This document shows, in pieces, positions 1 through 9,066 of a DNA stretch of 36,887 nt. Location of the stretch: assembly GCA_005877205.1 (NCBI GenBank), contig VBPL01000005.1:1-36887 (forward strand). Reading direction: 5' to 3'. The stretch is from Nitrososphaerota archaeon. GTDB lineage: Archaea; Thermoproteota; Nitrososphaeria; Nitrososphaerales; Nitrosopumilaceae. Under the pieces are notes generated by a model. That model was given only the letters and a program-made list of their open reading frames with translations, made no database searches and had not been told where the DNA came from. Within the stretch, counting starts at the first letter, position 1. Every line of letters starts with the position of its first letter. Made by a program: the position numbers and the translations under genes.

Positions 1-2
1 AG

Positions 3-545
3 ATAAATCTCGCTTGGTCTGCACCTAGTGATAATGGTGGTTCTGTAATCACAGGATACCAGATTGAGAGATCAACTGACAATGGTTCTACCTGGTCTGT
101 TCTTGTATCAAGCACTGGTTCAACTGCAACAACATATTCAGATACCGGACTTGCTGCTAGCACAGCTTACGCTTATCGAGTATCAGCTATAAATTCAGTT
201 GGAACAAGCTCTCCGTCTAATACCGCATCTGCTACAACAAATAATGCAGCGACTGCACCATCGCCTCCAACTGGATTAACTGCTACAACGGTATCATCAT
301 CACAAATCAATCTATCCTGGACTGCACCAACAAATAACGGCGGTTCAGCTATAACAGGATACAAGATCGAAAGGTCAACTGATGGCGGGACCACTTGGTC
401 TACCATTGTATCCAACACTGGTTCAACTGGAGCAACATATTCAAACACCGGACTGACAGCTAGTACCGCCTACACGTATCGAGTATCTGCGATTAATTCA
501 GTTGGAACAAGTTCTCCATCTAATACAGCATCAGCTACCACCTCT
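3..545 (+). repeat. Two tandem FN3 module repeats
   Basis: Two consecutive FN3 units (about 3-235 and 251-545) share protein stretches such as YRVSAINSVGTSSPSNTAS, and long nucleotide stretches are near identical. A third unit of the same family is at about 17951-18245. The low divergence suggests recent duplication or gene conversion. Confidence 0.8.
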
Positions 546-2336
546 GCAAGCACGGGAGATACCACACCTCCTGTCATAACGGTAAAAGGATCTAATCCTA
601 TGACAATTGCACGCAGTTCAATCTATATCGATCCAGGTGCAACTGCTTCCGATCCTGACAATGGTGACATGACAAGTTCTATTGTAATACAAAATAATGT
701 AAACAGTGGCACCGTAGGAACGTATACTGTTACATATAATGTAAAGGATCCTGCAGGAAATGCAGCACAGCAGCAAACAAGAACTGTAAATGTGATTGAG
801 CCTCTCGTGGTACAGATGAATGACACTCAAAGTACTTTTGGTTATAGTGTATATTCTGCAAGACAGATACAAGCAGAATTTGTATCCAGTTCCTCATCTC
901 TTGTTGGAAAACCTATAGATACCATAATAATCAAAATACAAAAGAACGGCTTGCCATCTGGTACTGTGCAGGTCGGTGTCTTCAATACAGACCTTACCGT
1001 CAAGCAACTTTTCGGTACGATGGATGCAAGTAACATTACACCCCAACTATACACCGCGTACTCTTTCTCCTTGCCTATCTCAAGTCAGCCATACAAGATA
1101 CAGTCAGGTGACAGAATAGGAATTAAATTTACTGGCGGTGATTCATCAAACCAAATTCTTATCATGACTGACCAAAGCAATACGTTTGATGGGACCAACT
1201 CGTATATTATCTACTATACTAATAGCTGGGTTCCATTCACAGGTCAGGACCTTACCATGGTTCTAGAAAGGAATCTTCCAACAGACCCTCCACAAGTCAC
1301 TCCTCCTCAGGGTATACTCTCCGTTACAACCAACTCATCACGAAACATTCCTAACTTGGGTACTCCTACAGTAATTGACAGAAATGATCCATCACCTGTT
1401 ATTTCAAACAATTCTCCAGTAGCTTTTCCAGTAGGTACTACCAATGTGCTTTGGCGTGCGACTGATTCACTAGGAAATATTGGTGCAGCATATCAGAAAG
1501 TAACTGTGATTTCCGCACTTCCACCAACAACTCAGTACAACAAGGTAATAATGATAAACTTCGATGATAATTACCAGAGTATCTATGATCTTGGAAAGCC
1601 AGTACTTGACAAGTATAACATCAAACCTACCATGTATATCATTTGTGGAGTTGTAAACACGCCTGATTACATGAATTGGAGTGAGGTCCTCTCGTTTCAA
1701 GCTGATGGAATGGACCTACAAGCTCACACCATGAACCATCTACATGGAAACCATCTTAGCCAATCCCAGATGGATTATGAATATGGCCAGACTCCATCAT
1801 GTTTGGTAAACAACGCAACGAATCCTATTCACATGATGGCTCTGCCATTCTATGAAGGCTACAACAATGCTACTGTTATCAATACAGTAGCAAAATACTA
1901 TGATATGGATAGAGCCGGTCCTGGTAACACGTTCTTCTTACATTGTGATGTACCTGGTTCTGGTCAGACCGATTGTAGGACGTTTGACTCAAGTGGCGCT
2001 CTGACTGCATACAACAAATACAACATTCGCACATATTCGTCTAATTCTGTAGAACTTCAAAATGGCTATAACGAGACAACGGTATTTAGCCTATTCATAA
2101 AAGAGGTCAACTCTGCTACAACAAATACTGGCCCCAACTCTACGGAGATACCTATCGTAATATACCACAGAGTGGCTCTAGATAACTCAAAGCTTGATGC
2201 TGATCATAAAGGGATCACCACAATGCTTCTAGATGCTGAGATGAAATATCTAGTAGATAATAATTTCAAGTTTTGGACAACCAAGAACTTGGCATATGAT
2301 TCTGTCAAGAACTGGTTCTACTTTAAGACCTCGTAA
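3..2336 (+). CDS. Secreted multidomain protein with FN3 modules and NodB-type polysaccharide deacetylase domain (5' end outside window)
   Basis: The reading frame is open from base 3, so the N-terminus and any signal peptide are outside the window; the ATG at 600 is internal. Domains in order: a partial fibronectin type III module (about 3-235), a second FN3 module (about 251-545), a DUF5011/HYR-like Ig fold (about 570-800), an unassigned beta-rich region (about 800-1280), a HYR-like repeat (about 1290-1515), then a carbohydrate esterase 4 / NodB domain to the end. The NodB part shows FDDN at 1560-1571 and HTMNH at 1725-1739, matching the family's metal-binding Asp and HxxxH. Such enzymes remove acetyl groups from polysaccharides, so a role in modifying surface glycan or exopolysaccharide is inferred. 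No C-terminal membrane anchor is visible. The FN3 modules closely resemble the one in the giant protein at 15898-21105. Confidence 0.85.
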   Translation: MNLAWSAPSDNGGSVITGYQIERSTDNGSTWSVLVSSTGSTATTYSDTGLAASTAYAYRVSAINSVGTSSPSNTASATTNNAATAPSPPTGLTATTVSSSQINLSWTAPTNNGGSAITGYKIERSTDGGTTWSTIVSNTGSTGATYSNTGLTASTAYTYRVSAINSVGTSSPSNTASATTSASTGDTTPPVITVKGSNPMTIARSSIYIDPGATASDPDNGDMTSSIVIQNNVNSGTVGTYTVTYNVKDPAGNAAQQQTRTVNVIEPLVVQMNDTQSTFGYSVYSARQIQAEFVSSSSSLVGKPIDTIIIKIQKNGLPSGTVQVGVFNTDLTVKQLFGTMDASNITPQLYTAYSFSLPISSQPYKIQSGDRIGIKFTGGDSSNQILIMTDQSNTFDGTNSYIIYYTNSWVPFTGQDLTMVLERNLPTDPPQVTPPQGILSVTTNSSRNIPNLGTPTVIDRNDPSPVISNNSPVAFPVGTTNVLWRATDSLGNIGAAYQKVTVISALPPTTQYNKVIMINFDDNYQSIYDLGKPVLDKYNIKPTMYIICGVVNTPDYMNWSEVLSFQADGMDLQAHTMNHLHGNHLSQSQMDYEYGQTPSCLVNNATNPIHMMALPFYEGYNNATVINTVAKYYDMDRAGPGNTFFLHCDVPGSGQTDCRTFDSSGALTAYNKYNIRTYSSNSVELQNGYNETTVFSLFIKEVNSATTNTGPNSTEIPIVIYHRVALDNSKLDADHKGITTMLLDAEMKYLVDNNFKFWTTKNLAYDSVKNWFYFKTS

Positions 2337-2405
2337 GTAAAATAGTTCTAGGATACATGCCAGAGTAGATGCAATTGGTTGCTTGTATGAATCAAGTATA
2401 CAATA

Positions 2406-2594
2406 ATGAAAATTCTGGGATTCAATTTTTTACTTGGCATCTTTGAAAACGATATGGCAAACTTTACAGCGCAGGATCATGTTATAACACACCTAAAGGT
2501 ATCTGTAAATAAAAAAACCAAGCCTGGGCAATACTATTGCTTCATCATTGGCAATTACCAGACATTAAGGGAAGGAAAATTAATTATTGAATAA
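2406..2594 (+). CDS. Small hypothetical protein or remnant of a surface protein
   Basis: This is a 62-residue frame in the 354-base gap between the deacetylase gene and the Rieske gene. The stretch THLKVSVNKKTKPGQYYCFI has the look of the C-terminal strand of an Ig-like domain found in archaeal secreted proteins (pattern VxxxxxPGxY). No signal peptide, Shine-Dalgarno site or well-placed TATA box is seen; a second ATG is at 2454. It may be a decayed end of a larger gene. I do not recognise a function and am not sure it is expressed. The rest of 2337-2690 shows nothing I can name. Confidence 0.3.
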   Translation: MKILGFNFLLGIFENDMANFTAQDHVITHLKVSVNKKTKPGQYYCFIIGNYQTLREGKLIIE

Positions 2595-2690
2595 ACCTTT
2601 CGCTTATTATTAATTTTGGCCTGTCTATTGCCAAAACCTTGGTCCAAATTATAATTCTTTAGGATCTTTTTGAGGAATTAATTAAACTTA

Positions 2691-2993
2691 TCACACATCA
2701 AGGTAAATGCCATCTTTTTTTACCTCTACCTTGTAGGTCTGAAGTTTCACTCCTTTGATATAATCCAAGAGCTCTCCAGTCTTGATGTTGTAATGCCAAA
2801 AATGCAATGGGCATTCAACTATGTCTCCATCGAGTTTGCCCGGAGCAAGAGAACCATCCTGATGCGCACAAACAGAATCAAGGGCATGAAAACCATCTTG
2901 ATTGAATACCGCGATTCGTTTTCCGTCAACTAGAAATTCTTTGCCTTTTCCAGGGGCTACAGCATCTTTTTCTGCCACTTTTTTCCATGTCAT
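2691..2993 (-). CDS. Rieske [2Fe-2S] ferredoxin-like protein
   Basis: A 100-residue single-domain soluble Rieske protein. Cluster ligands are C42 and H44 in VCAHQDG and C61 and H64 in CPLHFWHYN, the CxH...CxxH pattern of the family. There is no transmembrane segment, so it belongs with the NirD/bacterial-type Rieske ferredoxins rather than with membrane-bound Rieske proteins of cytochrome bc complexes. It probably carries electrons for an oxygenase or reductase; the partner is not in the window. Its start faces ahcY, and the two genes are divergent with a short shared promoter region. The nitrite reductase small-subunit assignment often given to such proteins is possible but nothing nearby supports it. 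Confidence 0.88.
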   Translation of the reverse strand: MTWKKVAEKDAVAPGKGKEFLVDGKRIAVFNQDGFHALDSVCAHQDGSLAPGKLDGDIVECPLHFWHYNIKTGELLDYIKGVKLQTYKVEVKKDGIYLDV

Positions 2994-3043
2994 ATTTTCT
3001 AAAACAAGTCGTTATCTAATATCTAGATTATTATTTCTGAACC

Positions 3044-3051
3044 ATTTTATA
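3044..3051 (+). promoter_or_regulatory. TATA-like box for ahcY
   Basis: The A/T-rich octamer ATTTTATA is centred about 26-27 nt before the GTG at 3074 but only about 14 nt before the TTG at 3062. Archaeal TATA boxes sit near -26, so this spacing favours the GTG start on a leaderless transcript. Confidence 0.4.
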
Positions 3052-3073
3052 CCCCCTTTATTTGACAAGCGCT

Positions 3074-4315
3074 GTGAGCCAGATAAAAGATCCGAGTCTT
3101 GCTGAAAAAGGAAAGATGTCATATGAGTGGGCAAGAGATCATATGAAAATTCTAACTAATACAATAGAAAGGCTGAAGAAATCGCGTCCTCTACAAGGAT
3201 TAAGACTAGGAATATGTTTGCACATTACAAAAGAAACATCAGTTTTGATAATGGGTGCAAGACAGCTTGGTGCTGATGTGAGTGCCTGTGCAGCAAACCC
3301 ACTTTCAACTCAAGATGACATTGCAGCATTCTTGGCAGAAAGTGGTGTGCATATTTATGCATGGGAAGGACAAACACTAGAAGAATATGACTGGTGTATT
3401 GAACAGATGCTCAATCACAAACCACATATCCTTACTGACGATGGTTCCGATAGTCATAGCAAAGTTCACGGTAATTCGAAATTTTCATCTCTTAAGATTC
3501 TGGGAGGGACTGAAGAGACTACCACTGGCGTAATAAGGCTCAAGGCTCTTGAAAAGCAAAAGAAACTCAAGTATCCAGTTATTGCTGTCAATGATGCTTA
3601 CACAAAGCACATGTTCGATAACCGATATGGGACAGGTCAGAGCACCATTGACGGATATCTTAGGTCAATGAATCTGCTCTTTGCTGGAAAGCGCGTTGTA
3701 ATAGCTGGATATGGATGGGTGGGAAGAGGGGTGACAGCCAGATGCAACGGGCTTGGTGCAAAAGTCTATGTGACTGAGATAGACCCAGTAAGAGCCCTTG
3801 AGGCTCATATGGACGGCTATGAAGTACTGCCCATGGACGAGGCTGCAAAGATAGGCGATATCTTCATTACAGCTACTGGTCAGACCGGCGTGATAAGAAA
3901 AGAGCATATCATAAAGATGAAGAATGGTGTAGTCTTAGGTAATGTAGGACACTTTGATGTTGAAGTGGATGCCAAATACTTGTTAAACGAATCAAAATCG
4001 GTAAGAGAAGTACGTCCAAATCTAGATGAATGTCTTCTTAATAATGGCAAGCGCGTTTATCTAATTGGGAAGGGAAGAATTGCAAATCTAGTTGCAGCGG
4101 AAGGACATCCTCCTGAAGTAATGGCTCAATCATTTTCAAATCAATTGCTATCTATGATTTATCTTGCAAAAAACCATAAAAGAATAGGAAAGAAGGTCAT
4201 CACCGTACCACCAGAGATAGACAAACAGATTGCAATAGATGCACTAAAAGCAATGGATGTGAGAATTGACAAGCCCACTGCAGCTCAGATAAAATACTCA
4301 CAAAGTTGGGCATAG
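3074..4315 (+). CDS. ahcY: Adenosylhomocysteinase (S-adenosyl-L-homocysteine hydrolase)
   Basis: Hydrolyses S-adenosylhomocysteine to adenosine and homocysteine, clearing the product inhibitor of methyltransferases. The protein is about 413 residues, the usual archaeal length. Visible family features are the N-terminal SLAEKGKMSYEWA segment, HITKET at about residues 50-55, EETTTG at about 147-152, NDAYTK with the catalytic Lys/Asp pair at about 173-178, and the NAD-binding GYGWVGRG at about 212-219. I chose the GTG at 3074 because it fits the upstream TATA-like box and gives the N-terminus MSQIKDPSLAEKG expected for the family. A TTG at 3062 would add four residues. metG follows on the same strand after 30 nt but seems to have its own promoter. 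Confidence 0.95.
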   Translation: MSQIKDPSLAEKGKMSYEWARDHMKILTNTIERLKKSRPLQGLRLGICLHITKETSVLIMGARQLGADVSACAANPLSTQDDIAAFLAESGVHIYAWEGQTLEEYDWCIEQMLNHKPHILTDDGSDSHSKVHGNSKFSSLKILGGTEETTTGVIRLKALEKQKKLKYPVIAVNDAYTKHMFDNRYGTGQSTIDGYLRSMNLLFAGKRVVIAGYGWVGRGVTARCNGLGAKVYVTEIDPVRALEAHMDGYEVLPMDEAAKIGDIFITATGQTGVIRKEHIIKMKNGVVLGNVGHFDVEVDAKYLLNESKSVREVRPNLDECLLNNGKRVYLIGKGRIANLVAAEGHPPEVMAQSFSNQLLSMIYLAKNHKRIGKKVITVPPEIDKQIAIDALKAMDVRIDKPTAAQIKYSQSWA

Positions 4316-4323
4316 CTTAAATC
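4316..4323 (+). promoter_or_regulatory. TATA-like box for metG
   Basis: CTTAAATC lies right after the ahcY stop codon and about 26-27 nt before the metG ATG, which suggests separate leaderless transcription of metG. Confidence 0.35.
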
Positions 4324-4345
4324 ACACTCGAACTTTACTCAGATA

Positions 4346-5992
4346 ATGAAGAAGACAATTATTACAAGTGCGTTGCCCTATGCCAATGGGGAAATACATT
4401 TAGGCCACGTAGCTTCTACATATCTTCCTGCCGACATTACAACAAGATTTCTAAAACTAAATGGCGTTGAAGCTTACTACATTTGTGCATCCGATGATTA
4501 TGGTACTCCTATTCTAATTCAGGCAGAAAGAGAGAAAAAAACACCAGAAGAATATGTGAAATTCTGGAACAAAAGGGATTACGAAGACTTTACTGCCTTT
4601 GGAATAGAATTTGATTTTTTTTATAGAACCAGTTCTCCTGAGAACATCAGCTTTGTACAAGGTATCTTTAGAAAATTGATGGAAAACGGTCATATCTATG
4701 AAAAAGAAATAATTCAATTTTACTGTGAGATTGACAAGAAATTCCTGCCAGATAGATATGTGATTGGTAGATGTCCTTATTGTAAAGCTGAGGAGCAATA
4801 CTCTGATCTATGCGAAAAATGTGGTAGGGTTCCTCAAGAAATAGAAGAGCCCAGGTGTTCAATTTGTAAGAATCCACCCACCAAACAGAAAACTAAACAT
4901 TACTTTTTCAAACTAACAAACTTTGTAGGCGAACTAAATGAGTGGCTGGAAGTGGACTCTCATCTTCAAAAAGACGTAAAGAAATATGTTCAAAATTGGA
5001 TAAAAGATGGATTAGTAGACTGGGACATTACTAGAGACATAAGTTGGGGTGTGCCTATGCCATTAGAAGGTACAAAAGGCAAGGTTTTCTACGGTTGGTT
5101 TGACAACCATCTTGCGTACATCTCTTCTGCAATTAAATTTCTAAATGACAAAGGATTAGATGGGAAAGAGTTTTGGAATGCTGCAGACATTTATCACTTC
5201 ATTGGTAAAGACATAGTGTACCATCATTACTTGTTTTTGCCTGCAATGCGAATTGGCATAAAAAAAGAATACAAATTGCCAGACTATATTCCAACAAGAG
5301 GGCATCTGATGTTACAGTCAAAAAAAATTTCAAAAAGTCGCAATTGGTACATAGGGCTGAAAGATTTTCTCGGTTTATATCCAGCTGACTATTTGAGATT
5401 TTACTTGACGTTGATAACTCCCTACAGCCAGGATGATCTCAATTTTGATTGGGATGAATTTGCCGCAAGAATAAACTCTGAACTTATAGGTAACATAGGA
5501 AACTTTGTAAATCGCGCACTCGGGTTCACACAAAAGACTCTCTCCGGGGTTGTTCCTAGTACGAATACTTTTGATCCTGCAGACAAAGATGCGCAAGACA
5601 AGATAACGAATTTAGCAAATGAGCTTACTCCTCTTATGGAAGAAAATAGCTTGGACAAAGCATTAAAAAAGATTTTAGAATTTTCCGCTAACTTTAATCA
5701 ATATTTTCAGAAAAAGGAACCATGGAAAGGCGGTGACGGTACTGAGAACTGTATATTTATCTCTGTTAATGCAGTTCGCACCTTGGCAATAACTCTCTTT
5801 CCATTTTTGCCCCAGTCATCGCAGAGAATCTGGTCACAACTCAACATGAGCGGAAACGTTTCTGCACAAAACTGGTCCTCAATTTCAGAAATTGTAATCA
5901 AAGCAGGTCATAAAATAGGTGAGGCTTCTCCACTTTTCAAGAAAGTCGAGACAGCAGATATTCAAACATACAAATCAAGACTTGGAAAGTAA
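4346..5992 (+). CDS. metG: Methionyl-tRNA synthetase
   Basis: Class I aminoacyl-tRNA synthetase that charges tRNA-Met. The HIGH signature appears as HLGH at residues 18-21 and the KMSKS signature as KISKS at 327-331. Six cysteines of the zinc-knuckle insertion are visible (C143, C146, C156, C159, C171, C174). At 548 residues it covers the catalytic core and the helical anticodon-binding domain but lacks the C-terminal EMAP-like tRNA-binding domain, which many archaea encode as a separate protein. The stop codon overlaps the next ATG by one base (TAATG), so the transporter gene downstream is probably translationally coupled. Confidence 0.96.
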   Translation: MKKTIITSALPYANGEIHLGHVASTYLPADITTRFLKLNGVEAYYICASDDYGTPILIQAEREKKTPEEYVKFWNKRDYEDFTAFGIEFDFFYRTSSPENISFVQGIFRKLMENGHIYEKEIIQFYCEIDKKFLPDRYVIGRCPYCKAEEQYSDLCEKCGRVPQEIEEPRCSICKNPPTKQKTKHYFFKLTNFVGELNEWLEVDSHLQKDVKKYVQNWIKDGLVDWDITRDISWGVPMPLEGTKGKVFYGWFDNHLAYISSAIKFLNDKGLDGKEFWNAADIYHFIGKDIVYHHYLFLPAMRIGIKKEYKLPDYIPTRGHLMLQSKKISKSRNWYIGLKDFLGLYPADYLRFYLTLITPYSQDDLNFDWDEFAARINSELIGNIGNFVNRALGFTQKTLSGVVPSTNTFDPADKDAQDKITNLANELTPLMEENSLDKALKKILEFSANFNQYFQKKEPWKGGDGTENCIFISVNAVRTLAITLFPFLPQSSQRIWSQLNMSGNVSAQNWSSISEIVIKAGHKIGEASPLFKKVETADIQTYKSRLGK

Positions 5993-7221
5993 TGGCTTTA
6001 GATTGGATATCAAGAGACGGCAAGCTTTTACTCTACGCACGAATAGTTAGAACTTTTTCTTATGGCTTTCTTAGTATCGTACTTGCAATTTATCTGAAAT
6101 TAAGCGGATTCAACGAGATTCTAATTGGAATAGTTTTATCTGCCACATTAGTAAACAGCGTAATTTTCAATCTTTTTTCTAGTGCATATGCTGATAGAAT
6201 AGGACGGAAAAAGATCTTAACATTATATGCAGTTTTAATGGTCATTTCGGCTGTAATCTTTTTCTTAACAAGTAACTATGTGGCACTAATCATAGCTGCG
6301 CTAATTGGGACGATAAACGTTACAGGTTCTGAGGTGGGTGCGTTTCTTTCTCTGGAACAAGCAATTCTGCCTCAAACTGTAAACAATATAAAAAAACGCA
6401 ACTCAATTTTTGCACTTTATAACATGGTTGGGACATTTGCGATGGCAGGAGGAGTACTTGCATCAGGTCTGCCAAATTTTTTAGAACACCACTTTGGCTT
6501 GGACCAAATTAGTGCAATTAAGACTCTCTTCATTTTCTACGCCGTATTAGCGCTTGTAGTAATGGGAATTTATCTTGCATTGTCTAAGAAAATCGAAATT
6601 CAAGTCCAGTCTGGACAGGACGTGTCACGAAAGAGCATTTCTCCTCAAACACGGAGAATAATTGCAAAGATGTCTTCACTATTTGCCGTTGACTCTTTTG
6701 CAGGCGGCTTTGTAATTCAAAGTATAGTTGCGTTTTGGTTTTATTCAAAATTCGGAGCTGATTTGACTATGTTATCATATATTTTTTCCATAGCAGGTGT
6801 CTTAACCGCGGTATCATTTTTACTTGCCACAAAAATTGCCTCAAAAATAGGGCTGATAAACACAATGGTGTTCACACACATACCATCAAACATCTTGTTG
6901 ATATTGCTGGCATTTGCACCAAACTTCTCGTTAGCTATCCTGTTATACATGGCAAGAATGAGTCTGTCTCAGATGGACGTACCCTCCCGTCAGTCTTACA
7001 TTGTATCTATTGTAAGCGAAAATGAGCGAGTTGCAGCCGCAGGCATAACCAATACATCAAGAAACGTAGCACAGGCAGTTAGCCCATCTCTTGCCGGAGC
7101 TGTGATACAAGGATTATCACTTTCTGCTCCGTTTGTGGTGGGAGGTATACTAAAAATTGCATACGATATAGGAATATTTGTGAATTTTAGGAAGATAAAG
7201 CCCCCTGAGGAAAAGATCTAG
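5992..7221 (+). CDS. Major facilitator superfamily transporter
   Basis: A 409-residue polytopic membrane protein with about 11-12 hydrophobic segments. The loop after the second segment reads SAYADRIGRKK, the MFS signature DxxGRKx. The second half carries a weaker version (MDVPSRQSY...NTSRNVAQAVSP). It belongs to the sugar/drug-exporter-like branch of MFS, but the substrate cannot be read from sequence. It is coupled to metG by a one-base overlap. The 3' end overlaps the end of the convergent dehydrogenase gene by four bases (7218-7221). Confidence 0.88.
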   Translation: MALDWISRDGKLLLYARIVRTFSYGFLSIVLAIYLKLSGFNEILIGIVLSATLVNSVIFNLFSSAYADRIGRKKILTLYAVLMVISAVIFFLTSNYVALIIAALIGTINVTGSEVGAFLSLEQAILPQTVNNIKKRNSIFALYNMVGTFAMAGGVLASGLPNFLEHHFGLDQISAIKTLFIFYAVLALVVMGIYLALSKKIEIQVQSGQDVSRKSISPQTRRIIAKMSSLFAVDSFAGGFVIQSIVAFWFYSKFGADLTMLSYIFSIAGVLTAVSFLLATKIASKIGLINTMVFTHIPSNILLILLAFAPNFSLAILLYMARMSLSQMDVPSRQSYIVSIVSENERVAAAGITNTSRNVAQAVSPSLAGAVIQGLSLSAPFVVGGILKIAYDIGIFVNFRKIKPPEEKI

Positions 7222-8099
7222 CTTTCTAATTTATTGGCCTTTTCCAAATATGACAGAATTCCAGTATAATCTAGCTCGCCCATTCCATCCTTGACTGCTC
7301 GTTGGTACAGCTGGTTTGCAAGCTTCGCAAAAGGCAAATTTGCACCAAATTTCTCTGCAGTATAATTTATCTCATCCAAATCCTTTTGCATCATCTTAAG
7401 GAAGAAGCTTGGCTCAAAACTACCCTTTACCATCTTTGGTCCCTTGTTTACACTCATGCCAGTCTTAAAGTAGGTCGAGTTCAATATCTCCAAAAAGGTT
7501 ATTGGATCAAGGCCTGATTTTCTGGCTAAAATTATTCCTTCTGATATGGATAATGCTAATATGGAAATTTGCAGGTTCATGACAAGCTTCATAGCATTAC
7601 CAGAACCGTTTTCTCCAAGATAAAATGACTTGTTTGCAATAGAGTCAAAGACAGACTTGCATTTTTCGTACACCTCCTTTTTACCACCTATCATGATTAC
7701 TAACTCACCTTTTTCCGCAAGAGATCGTCCACCCATAACCGGGGAATCAATCATAGGAATTCCATACTCTGAATATCTCTTGGCTATTTTTCTTGAAGAA
7801 ATTGGGTTTATCGTACTCATGTCTGACACGATCAATTTTTCATGTTTGCCATGTATGATTCCATCTGATCCAAAAGAGACAGATTCTACAGCAGAGGCAT
7901 CCTTGACTATAGTAATAACAAGTTCTGATTCACTTGCAACATTTTTTGGAGAATTTGCAATTTTTGCGCCTAATTTCTTTAAGGACTCGGTCTTTTCAAC
8001 AGTCCTGTTGTAAACAATTACGCTGTGACCAGTATTGAGCAAACGTGTTGCAACTGCCTTTCCAAGTAATCCTGTTCCGATAATTCCCACCTTCATCAT
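7218..8099 (-). CDS. NAD(P)-dependent beta-hydroxyacid dehydrogenase (3-hydroxyisobutyrate dehydrogenase family)
   Basis: A 293-residue enzyme with an N-terminal Rossmann fold (GTGLLG at residues 8-13) and a C-terminal all-helical domain. The substrate-binding segment DSPVMGG (about 118-124) and catalytic K171 in the GNAMKLVMN segment are present, so it should be active. The family reduces or oxidises short beta-hydroxy acids and semialdehydes, including 3-hydroxyisobutyrate, tartronate semialdehyde, glyoxylate and succinic semialdehyde. Which one is used here is not determinable. A role near the 3HP/4HB cycle would be attractive but is unsupported. The gene is convergent with the MFS gene. 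Confidence 0.88.
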   Translation of the reverse strand: MMKVGIIGTGLLGKAVATRLLNTGHSVIVYNRTVEKTESLKKLGAKIANSPKNVASESELVITIVKDASAVESVSFGSDGIIHGKHEKLIVSDMSTINPISSRKIAKRYSEYGIPMIDSPVMGGRSLAEKGELVIMIGGKKEVYEKCKSVFDSIANKSFYLGENGSGNAMKLVMNLQISILALSISEGIILARKSGLDPITFLEILNSTYFKTGMSVNKGPKMVKGSFEPSFFLKMMQKDLDEINYTAEKFGANLPFAKLANQLYQRAVKDGMGELDYTGILSYLEKANKLES

Positions 8100-8136
8100 T
8101 AGACAATTTTCGTGATACTATTTTTTCCTATTGGAT

Positions 8137-8664
8137 TTAGGCTATCAGGGCTTTGAACCTTGTATCGGCTCTGATTGTATCAAAATCCTTGTCGCCTGAT
8201 GCTTTTGAAGCAAACTCAGAATTGATTCTTATGGCTCGCTCAAGCAGTTCTAGTGCTGTATTGGCATCTCTTTGAATCGACTTGGTACATGCCTTGTGAT
8301 ACAACGCATTGGCGTTGTCTGGATTGTGTGAAAGGATTTTATCATAGCATGAGATGGCCTCTTCGTATCTTCTCGTGTAGTGAAGAGCAAGACCCCTGTT
8401 TAAGAGACACACGGCATTATCTGGCTTAAATTTCAAAGCGATGTCATAAGTAGCGATGGCTGCTTCGTACTTGCCTAGTTTACCTAAAGCATTCCCTTTG
8501 TTTACAAGTGCGTCAACGTGGTTTGGTTCTACTGAAAGGACTTTGTCGAAATAGAATATAGCATCACGGGGTTTACCACGTTTTGCATGGGACAAACCTA
8601 TGGTGTAGAGGTACTCCAGGTTGATTTCATCATCATCTGATGAAAATTTGATGACTTTGTCCAC
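8137..8664 (-). CDS. Tetratricopeptide repeat protein
   Basis: A 175-residue soluble protein made of about four TPR units. The consensus pattern is clear in repeated segments such as NKGNALGKLGKYEAAIATYD, NRGLALHYTRRYEEAISCYD and YHKACTKSIQRDANTALELL. TPR arrays form helical scaffolds for protein-protein contacts; the partner is unknown. The frame begins with GTG at 8664, and an ATG two bases further upstream is out of frame. There is no signal peptide, so it is probably cytoplasmic. It is transcribed in the same direction as the dehydrogenase at 7218-8099 with a 37-base gap, so co-transcription is possible. Confidence 0.85.
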   Translation of the reverse strand: MDKVIKFSSDDDEINLEYLYTIGLSHAKRGKPRDAIFYFDKVLSVEPNHVDALVNKGNALGKLGKYEAAIATYDIALKFKPDNAVCLLNRGLALHYTRRYEEAISCYDKILSHNPDNANALYHKACTKSIQRDANTALELLERAIRINSEFASKASGDKDFDTIRADTRFKALIA

Positions 8665-8761
8665 ATCAGAACGTGCAAAAATCTACCTGATAAACTCTCT
8701 TTGGTTATGACTGATTAACAAAGACAAACTGATATTGTGTTATGCATAAGATTACTCAGGT

Positions 8762-8881
8762 ATGGAAAAGGCGCGAGCGTGTCCTATATGTTCCCACTGC
8801 GGATCCAAAAAATTTGATAGGTTAAAGGCAAAACAGACGATTGTTAGATGCATAAATTGCGGTAAGGAAACAACGCTTTAA
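8762..8881 (+). CDS. 39-residue zinc ribbon protein
   Basis: A short frame starting at ATG 8762 encodes MEKARACPICSHCGSK at its N-terminus and ends RCINCGKETTL. The cysteines form CxxC-x2-C then CxxC, a compact zinc ribbon with one extra Cys. Such small proteins are common in thaumarchaeal genomes and are usually missed by length cut-offs. The ratio of Cys and basic residues and the closed frame make chance unlikely. The function is unknown; nucleic-acid or protein binding is an inference from the fold. It lies between the TPR gene (divergent) and ilvC (same strand, 185 bases downstream). Confidence 0.7.
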   Translation: MEKARACPICSHCGSKKFDRLKAKQTIVRCINCGKETTL

Positions 8882-9034
8882 GCTCTCTTAGAAAATCATA
8901 AGCCTTTTGTAATTCTTTTTAGTAAATTGAAATTGAATTTTTTATGATAGCCAAGTAGTCCGCAGTCATATGGTTAGTTAGAATTTCCGACTAAAATCTG
9001 TTCATGATGTGATTTGTATCTGAGCAGGTTGTAC

Positions 9035-9042
9035 ATTTTTAT
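9035..9042 (+). promoter_or_regulatory. TATA-like box for ilvC
   Basis: ATTTTTAT is centred about 28 nt before the ilvC ATG. This fits a leaderless transcript. Confidence 0.35.
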
Positions 9043-9066
9043 TTCCATTAATTTTAAGGGTCCAGC

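Noticed and set aside
3062-3073. TTG start for ahcY
   Set aside because: Too close to the TATA-like box and adds residues without family support; GTG 3074 fits better.
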